From assembly GCA_964423265.1 (NCBI GenBank), contig CAYREF010000033.1, positions 1-22,005 of the forward strand: DNA of 22,005 nucleotides. Reading direction: 5' to 3'. Each line of letters begins with the position of its first letter. The stretch's first letter is position 1. The DNA is from M55B165 sp964423265 (GTDB lineage: Bacteria; Actinomycetota; Humimicrobiia; Humimicrobiales; Humimicrobiaceae). Below, one piece after another: positions 7,246 to 15,483 of this stretch. The notes beneath the pieces are model-generated. The model worked only from the letters and a program-made list of their open reading frames with translations, did no database searches and was not told the DNA's origin. A program made the translations under genes and the position numbers.

Positions 7246-9642
7246 CTATTCTCTCAGCTTAGCATTAAACTCTTTTCCCAAATTAGACAAAATCCTTTTA
7301 ACCTCTATTTCCACTTCCCTATCCTTAAGGGTACGGTCTTCATTCCTGAAAGTCAGTGAATATGCCATGCTCTTTTTACCTTCTTCTATTTGCGCTCCCT
7401 TGTATATGTCAAATAGTCTTACTTCTCTTAGGATATCTGTTGCGCTCTTTTTTATTACCTTTACTATATCCCCATGACTTATTTCCCGGTCTACGACAAT
7501 AGCTATATCCATGTCCATTGAAGGATATTTAGGAATTGGCCTAAAATGCTTAGCAGCGGTCAAGTTTTCTATAAAATCATCTAAATCCAGTTCCAGGTAA
7601 TAAACATCCTGTTCTACCTCCAGATCCCTGCAGATATTGGGATGTACTTTCCCTATTATACCCAAATTTATGCCGCATATATTTACCAAACCGCTAATTC
7701 TCGGATGGAAAAACTTGTATTCTTTTTCCACTATTTTTAAATTCTTTCCCCGGTAAAACTTATCAACAATATATTCAAGCACTCCCTTTAGGTCATAAAA
7801 GCTGTAATATTCTTCTTCATTATCCCAGGATTTTTTATGCTTTTTCCCAGTTAAAAGTATTCCCAGCTTGTTTTTTTCTCCAGGTAATTTCCTATCAGTT
7901 TTCTCAAACACTTTTGAAATTTCAAATATGCTCAAGTCAGTATTTTTGTATTTTACATTATCAGCAAGGGTTTTAAACATTGCTGGCAACAACATAGGCC
8001 TCAGGTACTGAAAATCTTCATTTATGGGGTTAATAACTTTTACTAATTTATTGAATTCTTCTTCTTTGCCCAGCTTAAATTTCTCAAAATTTTTCAGGCT
8101 TAGAAAGGAATAGTTTATAACCTCCATAAATCCGGTATCCCTCAGGCTTTCCCTTATTTGCTTAACCATCTTCTGATAAGGGCTGTATCCGCCAGCCTTC
8201 TGCCTAGATATAGGAGGCTCTGACCCAAACTTATTAAACCCATAAATCCTGGCAACTTCTTCTATTAGGTCTATTTCCCTCTCTAAATCTTCATACCTGA
8301 ACGAGGGAACAGTCACCTCTAGGTCATTGCCTTTGACTTTATTTTCAACTTTTAGTCCAGTTAAAATGCTTGAAGCAATGCTAGCTTCTATATCCTCGCC
8401 TAAAACCTGGCTAATCTTTGAACCCCTCAGCAAAACCGTCCTGGTTCTTTCTTCATCCCTGAAGTTATCATAAACCTTCCCGTTGCTCTTATGGCCAGTT
8501 ATCTCCCTTAGCAAAAGTTCAAACCTTTTAATAGCAAATACGGTAAGATGTGGATCAATTTGCTTTTCAAACCTGTTGGAAGCTTCAGACCTTAATCCCA
8601 ATTTCTTAGAAGTCCTCATAATGGAAGGGCCATCAAAGTTTGCCGATTCCAGTAAAACATTTTTAGTATTTTCATTTATTTCTGTTTGCTTACCTCCCAT
8701 AATTCCTGCAATAGCTACTGGCTTCTTTTCATCAGCAATTACCAGCATGTCCCCATCCAGCTTCCTGGTATTATCATCAATAGTCCTTATAGCTTCGCCT
8801 TTTTTGGCCTTCCTTACTATTATCATGTCTGAATGCAGTAAATCCTTGTCAAAGGCATGCAAAGGCTGTCCGGTTTCAAGCATCACATAATTGGTTAAAT
8901 CCACTATAAGGTCTGAAGGTCTTACATCACAAAATATCAGCCTGTTCTTCAGCCACTGTGGCGACTCTATTTTGGGGAGATTAGAAAACATCTTAGCTGA
9001 ATATCTGGAGCAAAGGTTGTAATCTTCAACTTCAATCTCAAAATCTTTATCCTGTGCCATTTCATATCTGTATTCCGGTATTTCCAGCTCAATTTCTTTT
9101 AAGGCACTTACTTCTCTGGCAATTCCAATAATTGAAAGGCAGTCAGGCCTGTTGGGAGTAATCTCAAGCTCCATTACTACATCATCCAGGCCAACACTTT
9201 TTGCAAAACTTTCCCCCACCTCGCAATGATCATCTAGAATCATTATACCTTCAGCCTCAGAAGATAGCCCCAGTTCAGCCTCAGAACACATCATACCTTC
9301 CGAAGCTTCACCCCTGATTTTGCTTCTCTTAATCTTCAGGCTACCCACCTTAGCTCCCGGCAAAGCTACAACCACCTTATCTTCTTTTTTAAAATTGGAA
9401 GCACCGCAAACTATATTTAAAACCTCATCTCCTATGCTAACTTTGCATACAGATAATTTATCCGCATTAGGATGGGAAGAAAACTCTTTAACCTGGCCTA
9501 TTACAATATCTTTAAAATTTTCGCCAACATCTTCTATTTTTTTTACTTCCGTACCACTCATAGTCAAAAGATCTGCCACTTCTTGCTTATCCAGCTGTTG
9601 TACATTTAAAAAGTCTTTTAACCAGTTCAATGTTATTTTCAA
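7246..9642 (-). CDS. pheT: Phenylalanyl-tRNA synthetase beta subunit
   Basis: At 798 residues this is a standard bacterial PheRS beta subunit, which with PheS forms the alpha2-beta2 enzyme that charges tRNA-Phe. It opens with the family signature KITLNWLKDFL. The tRNA-binding OB domain follows (about 40-150: IGQVKEFSSHPNADKL, VCGASN), then the B3/B4 editing region and B5 domain, the inactive synthetase-like core, and the C-terminal FDX-ACB domain (PKYPSMDMDIAIVVD and onward). The start is TTG at 9642 with GGGATG about nine bases upstream; family alignment of the first residues supports this start rather than a later ATG. It follows pheS after 64 bases and runs into xthA. Confidence 0.97.
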   Translation of the reverse strand: MKITLNWLKDFLNVQQLDKQEVADLLTMSGTEVKKIEDVGENFKDIVIGQVKEFSSHPNADKLSVCKVSIGDEVLNIVCGASNFKKEDKVVVALPGAKVGSLKIKRSKIRGEASEGMMCSEAELGLSSEAEGIMILDDHCEVGESFAKSVGLDDVVMELEITPNRPDCLSIIGIAREVSALKEIELEIPEYRYEMAQDKDFEIEVEDYNLCSRYSAKMFSNLPKIESPQWLKNRLIFCDVRPSDLIVDLTNYVMLETGQPLHAFDKDLLHSDMIIVRKAKKGEAIRTIDDNTRKLDGDMLVIADEKKPVAIAGIMGGKQTEINENTKNVLLESANFDGPSIMRTSKKLGLRSEASNRFEKQIDPHLTVFAIKRFELLLREITGHKSNGKVYDNFRDEERTRTVLLRGSKISQVLGEDIEASIASSILTGLKVENKVKGNDLEVTVPSFRYEDLEREIDLIEEVARIYGFNKFGSEPPISRQKAGGYSPYQKMVKQIRESLRDTGFMEVINYSFLSLKNFEKFKLGKEEEFNKLVKVINPINEDFQYLRPMLLPAMFKTLADNVKYKNTDLSIFEISKVFEKTDRKLPGEKNKLGILLTGKKHKKSWDNEEEYYSFYDLKGVLEYIVDKFYRGKNLKIVEKEYKFFHPRISGLVNICGINLGIIGKVHPNICRDLEVEQDVYYLELDLDDFIENLTAAKHFRPIPKYPSMDMDIAIVVDREISHGDIVKVIKKSATDILREVRLFDIYKGAQIEEGKKSMAYSLTFRNEDRTLKDREVEIEVKRILSNLGKEFNAKLRE

Positions 9643-9706
9643 TTTTTAAAACATCCCTTTCCAGTTACATATAATGTTAGCGATTAATACAAAAGCAAGC
9701 AGTGAG

Positions 9707-10762
9707 TTAAAACTGGCTTATAAACCGCAGGTCATTTTCAAAAAATGATCTCAAGTCATTAATGCCGTACTTTAGCATGCAAATCCGCTCAATTCCTACC
9801 CCAAATGCAAACCCGGTATACTCTTCTGGATCATAGCCAACAAAAGAAAAGACATTCGGGTCTACCATTCCAGCTCCAAGTATTTCCAGCCAGCCCGACC
9901 AGGAGCAAACCCTGCATCCCTTTCCTCCACAAATATTGCAGGACACGTCCATCTCAGCGCTGGGTTCAGTAAAAGGAAAATAATGGGGCCTAAACCTAAC
10001 CTTCCGGTCTTTACCAAAAATTTTAAGGGCTACACTTTCAAGGGTCCACTTTAAATGTTTAAAATTTATCCCTTTATCTACAACCAGGCCTTCAATCTGG
10101 GTAAACATAGGAGTGTGGGAAACATCATAATCCCTCCGGTATACTTTTCCTGGCACAATAATGTTAACGGGGGGCTTGTTTTTTTCCATGTATCTTACTT
10201 GTACTGGGGAAGTATGGGTCCTAAGCAGCACATCTTCAGAAATAAAGAAAGTGTCATGCAATGACCTGGCTGGATGGTCTTCAGGCGTATTAAGGGCCTC
10301 AAAGTTATAATAATCCAGCTCCACTTCGGGTCCGTCGGCAATCTTGAAGCCCATACCTACAAAAATTTCTTCAATTTCTTCTATAACCTGAGAAATTATA
10401 TTTTTCCTGCCCAGCCTGGGCTTTTTGCCCGGAAGGGAGAGGTCTACCTCTTCTCTCCTTAATTTCTTGTCAAACTCTATGCTTTCTAACTCTTTTTCCT
10501 TTTTATCCAAGCTGTTCTGCATTTTATTCCTGTAGGCATTAGTGTTCTTGCCCACTACCGGCTTAAGGTCATCTGGCAATTTGCCTATATTTTTCAGGGT
10601 GGTAGAAAGAAGGCTTTTTTTGCCCAGGTATTTTACCTTTAATTTTTCCAGGTCTTTTAAGCTGCCGGCCCCTTTTAGGTCTTTGCTAAAATTTTTATAC
10701 GCTTCCTCTAATTTTTTTACTACCGTATTTATCTCTTCACCCATTTTATCAATCTCTACCAT
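9707..10762 (-). CDS. pheS: Phenylalanyl-tRNA synthetase alpha subunit
   Basis: The 351-residue catalytic subunit of PheRS has an N-terminal coiled-coil (about 1-100) and a class II synthetase core. Motifs include the region ALNTPEDHPARSLHDTF, VYRRDYDVSHTPMFTQIEG (motif 2) and FAFGVGIERICMLKYG (motif 3). Between them is a Cys-rich insertion, CNICGGKGCRVCSWSGWLE, a zinc-knuckle type found in many Gram-positive and other non-proteobacterial PheS proteins. ATG 10762 lies 9 bases after the rplT stop and has no clear ribosome-binding site. A second ATG at 10744 (residue 7) follows a GGTAGAG site and is an alternative start. Either way the core is complete. It is co-transcribed with rplT and pheT. 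Confidence 0.97.
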   Translation of the reverse strand: MVEIDKMGEEINTVVKKLEEAYKNFSKDLKGAGSLKDLEKLKVKYLGKKSLLSTTLKNIGKLPDDLKPVVGKNTNAYRNKMQNSLDKKEKELESIEFDKKLRREEVDLSLPGKKPRLGRKNIISQVIEEIEEIFVGMGFKIADGPEVELDYYNFEALNTPEDHPARSLHDTFFISEDVLLRTHTSPVQVRYMEKNKPPVNIIVPGKVYRRDYDVSHTPMFTQIEGLVVDKGINFKHLKWTLESVALKIFGKDRKVRFRPHYFPFTEPSAEMDVSCNICGGKGCRVCSWSGWLEILGAGMVDPNVFSFVGYDPEEYTGFAFGVGIERICMLKYGINDLRSFFENDLRFISQF

Positions 10763-10771
10763 TGTAATAAT

Positions 10772-11131
10772 CTAAGCAGAAACTTTCTCTTTGGCAAGGT
10801 CTGTCAATTCCTTAAAAGCAACAGGGTCATCTACCGCCAACTCAGAAAGCATCTTCCTGTTTATTTCTACATTTGCCTTTCTCAGGCCGTTTATAAAGCT
10901 ATTGTAAGAAATACCATTAGACCTGGCAGCTGCATTTATCCTGGTAATCCACAATCTCCTGAAATTCCTCTTTTTATTTTTCCTATCCCTATAGGCACTG
11001 CTAAGCGCCTGATATATTTGTTCCTTTGCAGCCCTGTAATGCTTCCTACCTGAACTGTAATAACCCTTAGCCTCTTTTAGCACCTTTTTATGCTTTTTAT
11101 TTTTTTGGCTGCCTCTTTTAACTCTAACCAC
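10772..11131 (-). CDS. rplT: 50S ribosomal protein L20
   Basis: L20 binds 23S rRNA early in 50S assembly and in several bacteria represses its own operon by binding the leader mRNA. The protein begins VRVKRGSQKNKKHKKVLKEA and has the conserved HYRAAKEQI, RRLWITRINAA and NGLRKANVEINRK stretches. I place the start at the GTG at 11131 (119 residues), because it gives the family N-terminus (M-x-RVKRG) and lies eight bases after AAAGGTG. A GTG at 11140 would add three residues but sits directly on the ribosome-binding site, so it cannot be used. rpmI lies just upstream. Confidence 0.96.
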   Translation of the reverse strand: MVRVKRGSQKNKKHKKVLKEAKGYYSSGRKHYRAAKEQIYQALSSAYRDRKNKKRNFRRLWITRINAAARSNGISYNSFINGLRKANVEINRKMLSELAVDDPVAFKELTDLAKEKVSA

Positions 11132-11146
11132 TTTAATCACACCTTT

Positions 11147-11341
11147 CTATTTTCCGAGCATACGCTTAACATTCTTCCTGTCAGCCTTTTTTACCCTTTG
11201 TTTTTCTCCCAGCCTTTTTTTTCTTTCAGAACTCTTACCTGAAAGCTTATGGCTTTTGAAAGCTTTTTCCCTCATTATTTTTCCGCTTCCAGTAACCTTA
11301 AATCTTTTAGCTGCTCCCTTATGGGTTTTCATCTTTGGCAT
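11147..11341 (-). CDS. rpmI: 50S ribosomal protein L35
   Basis: The 64-residue basic protein MPKMKTHKGAAKRFKVTGSG... matches L35, a small component of the large subunit. The frame is open 17 codons further upstream, but that extension overlaps the end of infC and does not belong to the family, so I set the start at ATG 11341. An AAGGATG site lies about nine bases upstream. It sits between infC (gap of 34 bases) and rplT in the classic infC-rpmI-rplT order. The C-terminal KNVKRMLGK is typical. Confidence 0.95.
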   Translation of the reverse strand: MPKMKTHKGAAKRFKVTGSGKIMREKAFKSHKLSGKSSERKKRLGEKQRVKKADRKNVKRMLGK

Positions 11342-11375
11342 AAACCAACACATCCTTCCATTTTTATCAATAAAT

Positions 11376-11885
11376 CTATGAAGGAGGCCCAAGCAACATA
11401 GTCATGTTGTAGCCTTCCATTTTTGGTGGCTGCTCTACCACGCACTTATCTTCCAAGTCTTCTAAAATCTTATCCATGAGTTCCCGGGCAATATCTTTAT
11501 GAACAATTTCCCTTCCCCTAAACATAATAGTTATCTTTACCTTGTTGCTGTTTTTAAGAAACCTTTTAATATGGTTTTCTTTTGTTTTTAAGTCATTTGT
11601 ATCTATTTTTGGTCTCAACTTAATTTCTTTTACAACAATCTGAGTCTGATTCTTCTTCCTTTCTTTCTCAGCAATTTCCTTCTTATACTTATACTTTCCA
11701 TAGTCCATAATCTTGCACACAGGCGGATTGGACTTGGGAGATACTTCAACTAAATCCAAGCCCTTCTCATAAGCTTTCTCCAAAGCTTCCCTGTTGGATA
11801 TGATACCAACTTGGTTTCCTTCTTCATCAATCAATCTTACCTTTGGTACCCTTATTTGTTCATTATGTCTTATATCTTCTACGAT
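11376..11885 (-). CDS. infC: Translation initiation factor IF-3 with a non-canonical AUC start
   Basis: IF-3 keeps ribosomal subunits apart and checks the start codon during initiation. Extending the frame upstream to an in-frame TAG (11886-11888) adds the conserved N-terminal block NEQIRVPKVRLIDEEG, which any shorter start would lose. No ATG, GTG or TTG exists between that stop and the block. The codon right after the stop is ATC (11883-11885), and it lies six bases downstream of a near-perfect Shine-Dalgarno sequence GGGGGTGA (11892-11899). Using it gives a normal 169-residue protein with N-domain, helical linker and the C-domain KVKITIMFRGREIVHK. An internal TTG at 11834 with AAAGG upstream could give a short form lacking the N-terminal block. 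AUU/AUC starts in infC are known from E. coli and Myxococcus and underlie IF-3 autocontrol. Confidence 0.93.
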   Translation of the reverse strand: MVEDIRHNEQIRVPKVRLIDEEGNQVGIISNREALEKAYEKGLDLVEVSPKSNPPVCKIMDYGKYKYKKEIAEKERKKNQTQIVVKEIKLRPKIDTNDLKTKENHIKRFLKNSNKVKITIMFRGREIVHKDIARELMDKILEDLEDKCVVEQPPKMEGYNMTMLLGPPS

Positions 11886-11891
11886 CTAATT

Positions 11892-11899
11892 TCACCCCC
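11892..11899 (-). promoter_or_regulatory. Strong ribosome-binding site deciding the AUC start of infC
   Basis: GGGGGTGA pairs over eight bases with the 16S 3' end (one G-U pair) and is six bases from the ATC codon. It is among the best sites in the window, which is what a weak start codon would need. Confidence 0.8.
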
Positions 11900-11915
11900 A
11901 CTAAATTATTAATAC

Positions 11916-11950
11916 AAAAAAAATAGGCAAGCATAACCACCTACCTATTT
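11916..11950 (-). terminator. Intrinsic terminator or attenuator in the infC leader
   Basis: On the minus strand AAATAGGTAG (11950-11941) pairs with CTTGCCTATTT (11931-11921) with a G-T pair, loop about nine bases, followed by a run of eight T (11923-11916). It lies between the infC promoter and its ribosome-binding site, so it would stop transcription before infC unless disrupted. This is the arrangement of the L20-controlled leader of Bacillus-type infC operons. If not an attenuator it would simply terminate the upstream radical SAM transcript. Confidence 0.7.
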
Positions 11951-11963
11951 ATTAAACTATATA

Positions 11964-11996
11964 ACCAAATTAGCAAACCTTTGGCCGCCATTTGGT
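11964..11996 (-). promoter_or_regulatory. Upstream stem in the infC leader
   Basis: ACCAAAT and ATTTGGT form a 7-bp stem around a loop that contains GGCGGCC and AAAGG. It precedes the terminator hairpin and could be a protein-binding or antiterminator element; a CTATTT further upstream can also pair with the terminator's 5' AAATAG. Whether L20 or IF-3 binds here is inference. Confidence 0.35.
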
Positions 11997-12043
11997 GAGA
12001 AATAGATGATTTCTACTTTTATGAACTTATTAAACTTTTCAAA

Positions 12044-12072
12044 ATTATACAAACTTTTTTCTATTTTGTCTA
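12044..12072 (-). promoter_or_regulatory. Promoter of the infC operon
   Basis: TAGACA (12072-12067), 17-base spacer, TATAAT (12049-12044): five of six and six of six matches to sigma-70/sigma-A elements. The -35 begins with the stop codon of the radical SAM gene. Transcription would start near 12037 and give a leader of about 150 bases. Confidence 0.72.
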
Positions 12073-13413
12073 TACTGCTTCTTCTTCCTCTTCATCAGGC
12101 GTATATTCTTCTTCCCATGCCTTATCCGCAATCTTTTTGTAATCCTCAGAATACTGGTCCATCTCTTTTGCAAGGTCAGTAATTATGGTTTCAGCACCAT
12201 CATGAGTAGCATATGCCCCGCCTTCAACAACCACGTCTCTTAGAACCTGCGGAGTATCAATTATACTGCAGGGTCTCAAATGATTCTCAGTATAAGGCTG
12301 CCTTTTCCTGAATGCCATGAAGAAATCAGAAGTCAGCACTTCTTCCAGGCTCTTTTCCTTTATATTGTCTGCTGCAAAGTGTACAAATACGCAAGGTTCA
12401 ACATCACCGTTTACATTAATATGCAAATAGTTCTTGCCTCCTGCCATGCATCCGTTTACCAGTGGGCCGTCATTCCAAAAATCAGCAACTATTATATCCT
12501 TGGTTTTCCTTATTTCCAGTATTCTTTTCCTCCTGTAATCCCTTTGTTCAGGAGTAGGCATCAGGCTTGTATCAGGTTCCTTGCCAATGGGAATATAATT
12601 GAAATACCACCCTATAAATGCGCCTTTTTCTACAAACAGGTCTACAAATTCATTACTTACAACCAGGTCATTATTAGGACGGGTGGCAGTTACTGAAAAG
12701 CCAAAAAGTACTCCTGCTTCCCTAAGATTATCCATTGCCTTCATTATATTATCCCAGGCTCCCTTGCCTCTTCTCTCATCAGTTTCTTTCTGGAAACCTT
12801 CCACGCTAATACATGGCACTGCATTTCCGAGCTCGGCCAGTTTGGCAGCAACTTCCCTGTCAATAAGCTGGCCGTTGGTGTAAATCTGGAAAAATGAATC
12901 ATTATGCCTTTCCAGAAAATCATACAGATGCTCCCAGCAGAATGGCTCTCCACCAGTAATAACAAAGAAATAAAGGCCTATATCATTAGCCTCTTCTATA
13001 ATTCTGTTGCAGACATCATAAGGTAAATCATCTTTTTTAGTATACTGCCATGCATAACAACCATAACATTTAAGGTTACACTTCATAGTAGGGCTGATAA
13101 CCAGGTGATTTGGCGGATTCATGCCATGCTTTTCAGCAAATGCCTTTCTTTTAGGCTGGCCCTGAATCATGGCATTATTGATAAGGTTCATTACTACTTT
13201 ATCCCTTACGCTTGGTGACATGTTTACGATAGCTTTCTTTAAATTAACCAGAAGGTTTTCCAGGAAATCCCTTTCTTCTTTTTTGTCCAGTTTATATACT
13301 CTTCCTTTAATAAGTGAAAGCCATCTCTCATCTGAAATCTTCGGCAATACCTTCAGAGCACTCTTTATTGCCGCCTTGGTAGTGTATAGCTTTACCCTTT
13401 CTTTAATTGTCAT
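12070..13413 (-). CDS. Radical SAM protein with SPASM-like C-terminal cysteines
   Basis: The 447-residue protein has the radical SAM cluster motif CNLKCYGC (Cys112, Cys116, Cys119), which binds the 4Fe-4S cluster that cleaves S-adenosylmethionine, and GGEP at 154-157. A SPASM-like C-terminal region has cysteines in NGCMAGG, VEPCVF and LRPCSI, suggesting one auxiliary cluster. The first 100 residues form a helical extension and the tail ends in a very acidic EEEYTPDEEEEEAV. SPASM proteins modify peptides, anaerobic sulfatases or cofactors; no precursor peptide gene is visible beside it, so the substrate is unknown. The ATG at 13413 follows AAAGGAG with a good spacer. It sits between thrS and infC, a place usually without an extra gene. 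Confidence 0.92.
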   Translation of the reverse strand: MTIKERVKLYTTKAAIKSALKVLPKISDERWLSLIKGRVYKLDKKEERDFLENLLVNLKKAIVNMSPSVRDKVVMNLINNAMIQGQPKRKAFAEKHGMNPPNHLVISPTMKCNLKCYGCYAWQYTKKDDLPYDVCNRIIEEANDIGLYFFVITGGEPFCWEHLYDFLERHNDSFFQIYTNGQLIDREVAAKLAELGNAVPCISVEGFQKETDERRGKGAWDNIMKAMDNLREAGVLFGFSVTATRPNNDLVVSNEFVDLFVEKGAFIGWYFNYIPIGKEPDTSLMPTPEQRDYRRKRILEIRKTKDIIVADFWNDGPLVNGCMAGGKNYLHINVNGDVEPCVFVHFAADNIKEKSLEEVLTSDFFMAFRKRQPYTENHLRPCSIIDTPQVLRDVVVEGGAYATHDGAETIITDLAKEMDQYSEDYKKIADKAWEEEYTPDEEEEEAV

Positions 13414-13464
13414 CTGTTACTCCTTTATTTAAATATAGCTTTAATTTATAAATGGTTACAGTTA

Positions 13465-13470
13465 ATTATA
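13465..13470 (-). promoter_or_regulatory. Possible -10 element of the radical SAM gene
   Basis: A TATAAT on the minus strand lies about 50 bases upstream of the ATG in the 87-base gap after thrS. No good -35 is present at 16-18 bases, so co-transcription from thrS is also possible. Confidence 0.4.
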
Positions 13471-13500
13471 AGAACTAATTTAGTAAAAATAAAGACCAAA

Positions 13501-15405
13501 TTAAATTGCTGCTTTTCTTTCTTCAATTTCTTTCTTTACTTCTCTTATAAAACTTTCTAATTTAATCTCTTTTATATCTTCCCCCGTCTTTTTCCTTATA
13601 GTTATAGTACCTGTATTTTGCTCATTTTTCCCAATAACAATCATATACGGGATCTTCCTTAGTTCTGATAGACGTATTTTTTTGCTTAAAGATTCAACCC
13701 GGTTATCAATTTCTACACTAAAACCTTCTCCTTTTAATGTTTTGTATATGCTTTCCGAATAGCTTGCAAATTTTTCAGATATCGGCAGCACTATAGCCTG
13801 TACAGGAGCAAGCCAAGCAGGAAAATTTCCACTGTAATGCTCAACTAATATCCCTATAAACCTTTCAATACTTCCCAATACCACCCGGTGTATCATTACC
13901 GGGTTATGCCTTGCATTATCCTCACCCACATATTCTATGCCAAACTTTTCAGGCATAGCAAAATCAAGCTGTATGGTTGCGCACTGCCAGGTCCTGCCCA
14001 GGCAGTCTTCTATATGGAAGTCTATCTTGGGCCCGTAAAATGCCCCGTCTCCTTCATTTATGGCATATTCAAAACCATTATCTTCCATCACTTTTTTTAG
14101 CACACCTTCAGCCCTATCCCATATCTGATCACTGCCAATTCTTTTAGGAGGCCTGGTGGAAAGCTCAAGATGGTAATCAAAACCAAATGTTTTATACATC
14201 CTGTCTATAAGCCCAATGATACTGGCAATTTCTCCCTCCATCTGCTCTTCGGTACAAAAAATATGCGCATCGTCCTGGGTGAAGTTCCTCACCCTGAACA
14301 GACCATGTAAAACCCCTGACTTTTCATGCCTGTGAACCAGCCCCAGTTCAGCGTACCTTATGGGCAATTCCCTATAAGAATGCTGGTCAGACTTATATAT
14401 AAGTATAGCTCCCGGACAGTTCATGGGCTTTATGGCAAAATCCTTTTCATCTATATCCACAAAATACATATTATCCTTGTAGTTGTCCCAGTGGCCCGAT
14501 GTTTTCCACAACTCATTTGAAAGTATTATAGGAGTTTTTATCTCCTGGTATCCTTCTTTGAGGTGTTCCTGCCTCCAGTACTTTAGAATATTATTTCTCA
14601 AAACCATGCCCTTTGAATGAAAGAAGGGGAAACCCGGAGCTTCATCATGGAAGCTAAAAAGGTCCAGGTCTTTTCCAATTTTCCGGTGGTCGCTTACCTT
14701 AGCTTTTTCAATCCGCTCCAGGTAATTGTCCAAATCTTCTTTTCTAAAAAAAGAAGTGCCATAAATCCTGGTAAGCATCTTGTTTTTTTCATTACCCCTC
14801 CAGTAAGCACCTGCGGTGCTCAACAGCTTAAAAGCACCAATTTTTGCAAGGGAAGGTATGTGAGGGCCACTGCACAAATCTAGAAAATCCCCGGTCTTGT
14901 AAATGCTTAAAACCTTATCTGGTATTTCATCTATTAATTCCAGTTTATAAGGATTGCCACTAAAAATGGACCTTGCTTCTTCTTTTGATACCATGCTTCT
15001 TTCAAAACTGTAATTCTTCTTTATTATCTTTTTCATCTCTCTTTCTATTTTTGGAAAGTCTTCAGAGCTAATAGCCTCATCTGTATCAAAATCATAATAA
15101 AATCCATTCTCTATAGCAGGTCCAATTGCAAATTTAACCCCTGGATACAGGTTTTGTATAGCATAAGCCATAATATGGGCAACACTGTGGTTCAGTATAT
15201 CCAGTCCTTCTTTCCCTTCTGTTTTTATTAGCTCAACCGAATCATCTTCTTTCAATATATAACCCAGGTCTACTTTCCTTCCGTTAACCTTTGCTGCCAC
15301 CAATTTTTTTGCAAATTTTTTATCTACCCTTTTTACTGCACTGAGAATACTTTTTTCCTTATCCAGCTTGATTTTGCCTATTCCTTTTATATGAACTTCA
15401 ATCAT
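13501..15405 (-). CDS. thrS: Threonyl-tRNA synthetase
   Basis: This 634-residue class II synthetase charges tRNA-Thr and edits Ser-tRNA-Thr. Domains in order are TGS (about 1-60), the editing domain (HSVAHIMAYA and DLCSGPH, with the His-x3-His and Cys of the proofreading site), the catalytic core (MNCPGAILIYKSD with the zinc-binding Cys, LVHRHEKSGVLHGLFRVR for motif 2, GSIERFIGIL for motif 3) and the C-terminal anticodon-binding domain (from LAPVQAIVLPIS). Length is normal. The ATG at 15405 follows AAAGG. It lies 78 bases downstream of tRNA-Gly on the same strand. No T-box leader fits in that space. Confidence 0.97.
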   Translation of the reverse strand: MIEVHIKGIGKIKLDKEKSILSAVKRVDKKFAKKLVAAKVNGRKVDLGYILKEDDSVELIKTEGKEGLDILNHSVAHIMAYAIQNLYPGVKFAIGPAIENGFYYDFDTDEAISSEDFPKIEREMKKIIKKNYSFERSMVSKEEARSIFSGNPYKLELIDEIPDKVLSIYKTGDFLDLCSGPHIPSLAKIGAFKLLSTAGAYWRGNEKNKMLTRIYGTSFFRKEDLDNYLERIEKAKVSDHRKIGKDLDLFSFHDEAPGFPFFHSKGMVLRNNILKYWRQEHLKEGYQEIKTPIILSNELWKTSGHWDNYKDNMYFVDIDEKDFAIKPMNCPGAILIYKSDQHSYRELPIRYAELGLVHRHEKSGVLHGLFRVRNFTQDDAHIFCTEEQMEGEIASIIGLIDRMYKTFGFDYHLELSTRPPKRIGSDQIWDRAEGVLKKVMEDNGFEYAINEGDGAFYGPKIDFHIEDCLGRTWQCATIQLDFAMPEKFGIEYVGEDNARHNPVMIHRVVLGSIERFIGILVEHYSGNFPAWLAPVQAIVLPISEKFASYSESIYKTLKGEGFSVEIDNRVESLSKKIRLSELRKIPYMIVIGKNEQNTGTITIRKKTGEDIKEIKLESFIREVKKEIEERKAAI

Positions 15406-15437
15406 AAAAACCTTTATTTCCTTTTACAATCTTCTGT

Positions 15438-15466
15438 ATTTTACCTTTTTTTATGCCTTTTATTAA
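15438..15466 (-). promoter_or_regulatory. Possible thrS promoter
   Basis: TTAATA (15466-15461), 17-base spacer, TAAAAT (15443-15438) on the minus strand, between tRNA-Gly and thrS. Matches are moderate (four of six and five of six). Confidence 0.35.
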
Positions 15467-15483
15467 GCCTCTATAAATAAAAA

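Noticed and set aside
8483..8890. 135-codon plus-strand frame inside pheT
   Set aside because: Antisense shadow of a certain gene; composition is the complement of pheT codons and no motif is seen.
11147..11392. 81-codon version of rpmI
   Set aside because: The first 17 codons overlap infC and are absent from the L35 family; ATG 11341 fits the family N-terminus.
12280..12883. Plus-strand frames opposite the radical SAM gene
   Set aside because: Shadows in a well-supported gene; no ribosome-binding site and no family resemblance.
15406..15483. T-box riboswitch for thrS
   Set aside because: Only 78 bases separate tRNA-Gly and thrS, too short for a T-box, and no AGGGTGG-like T-box sequence is present.
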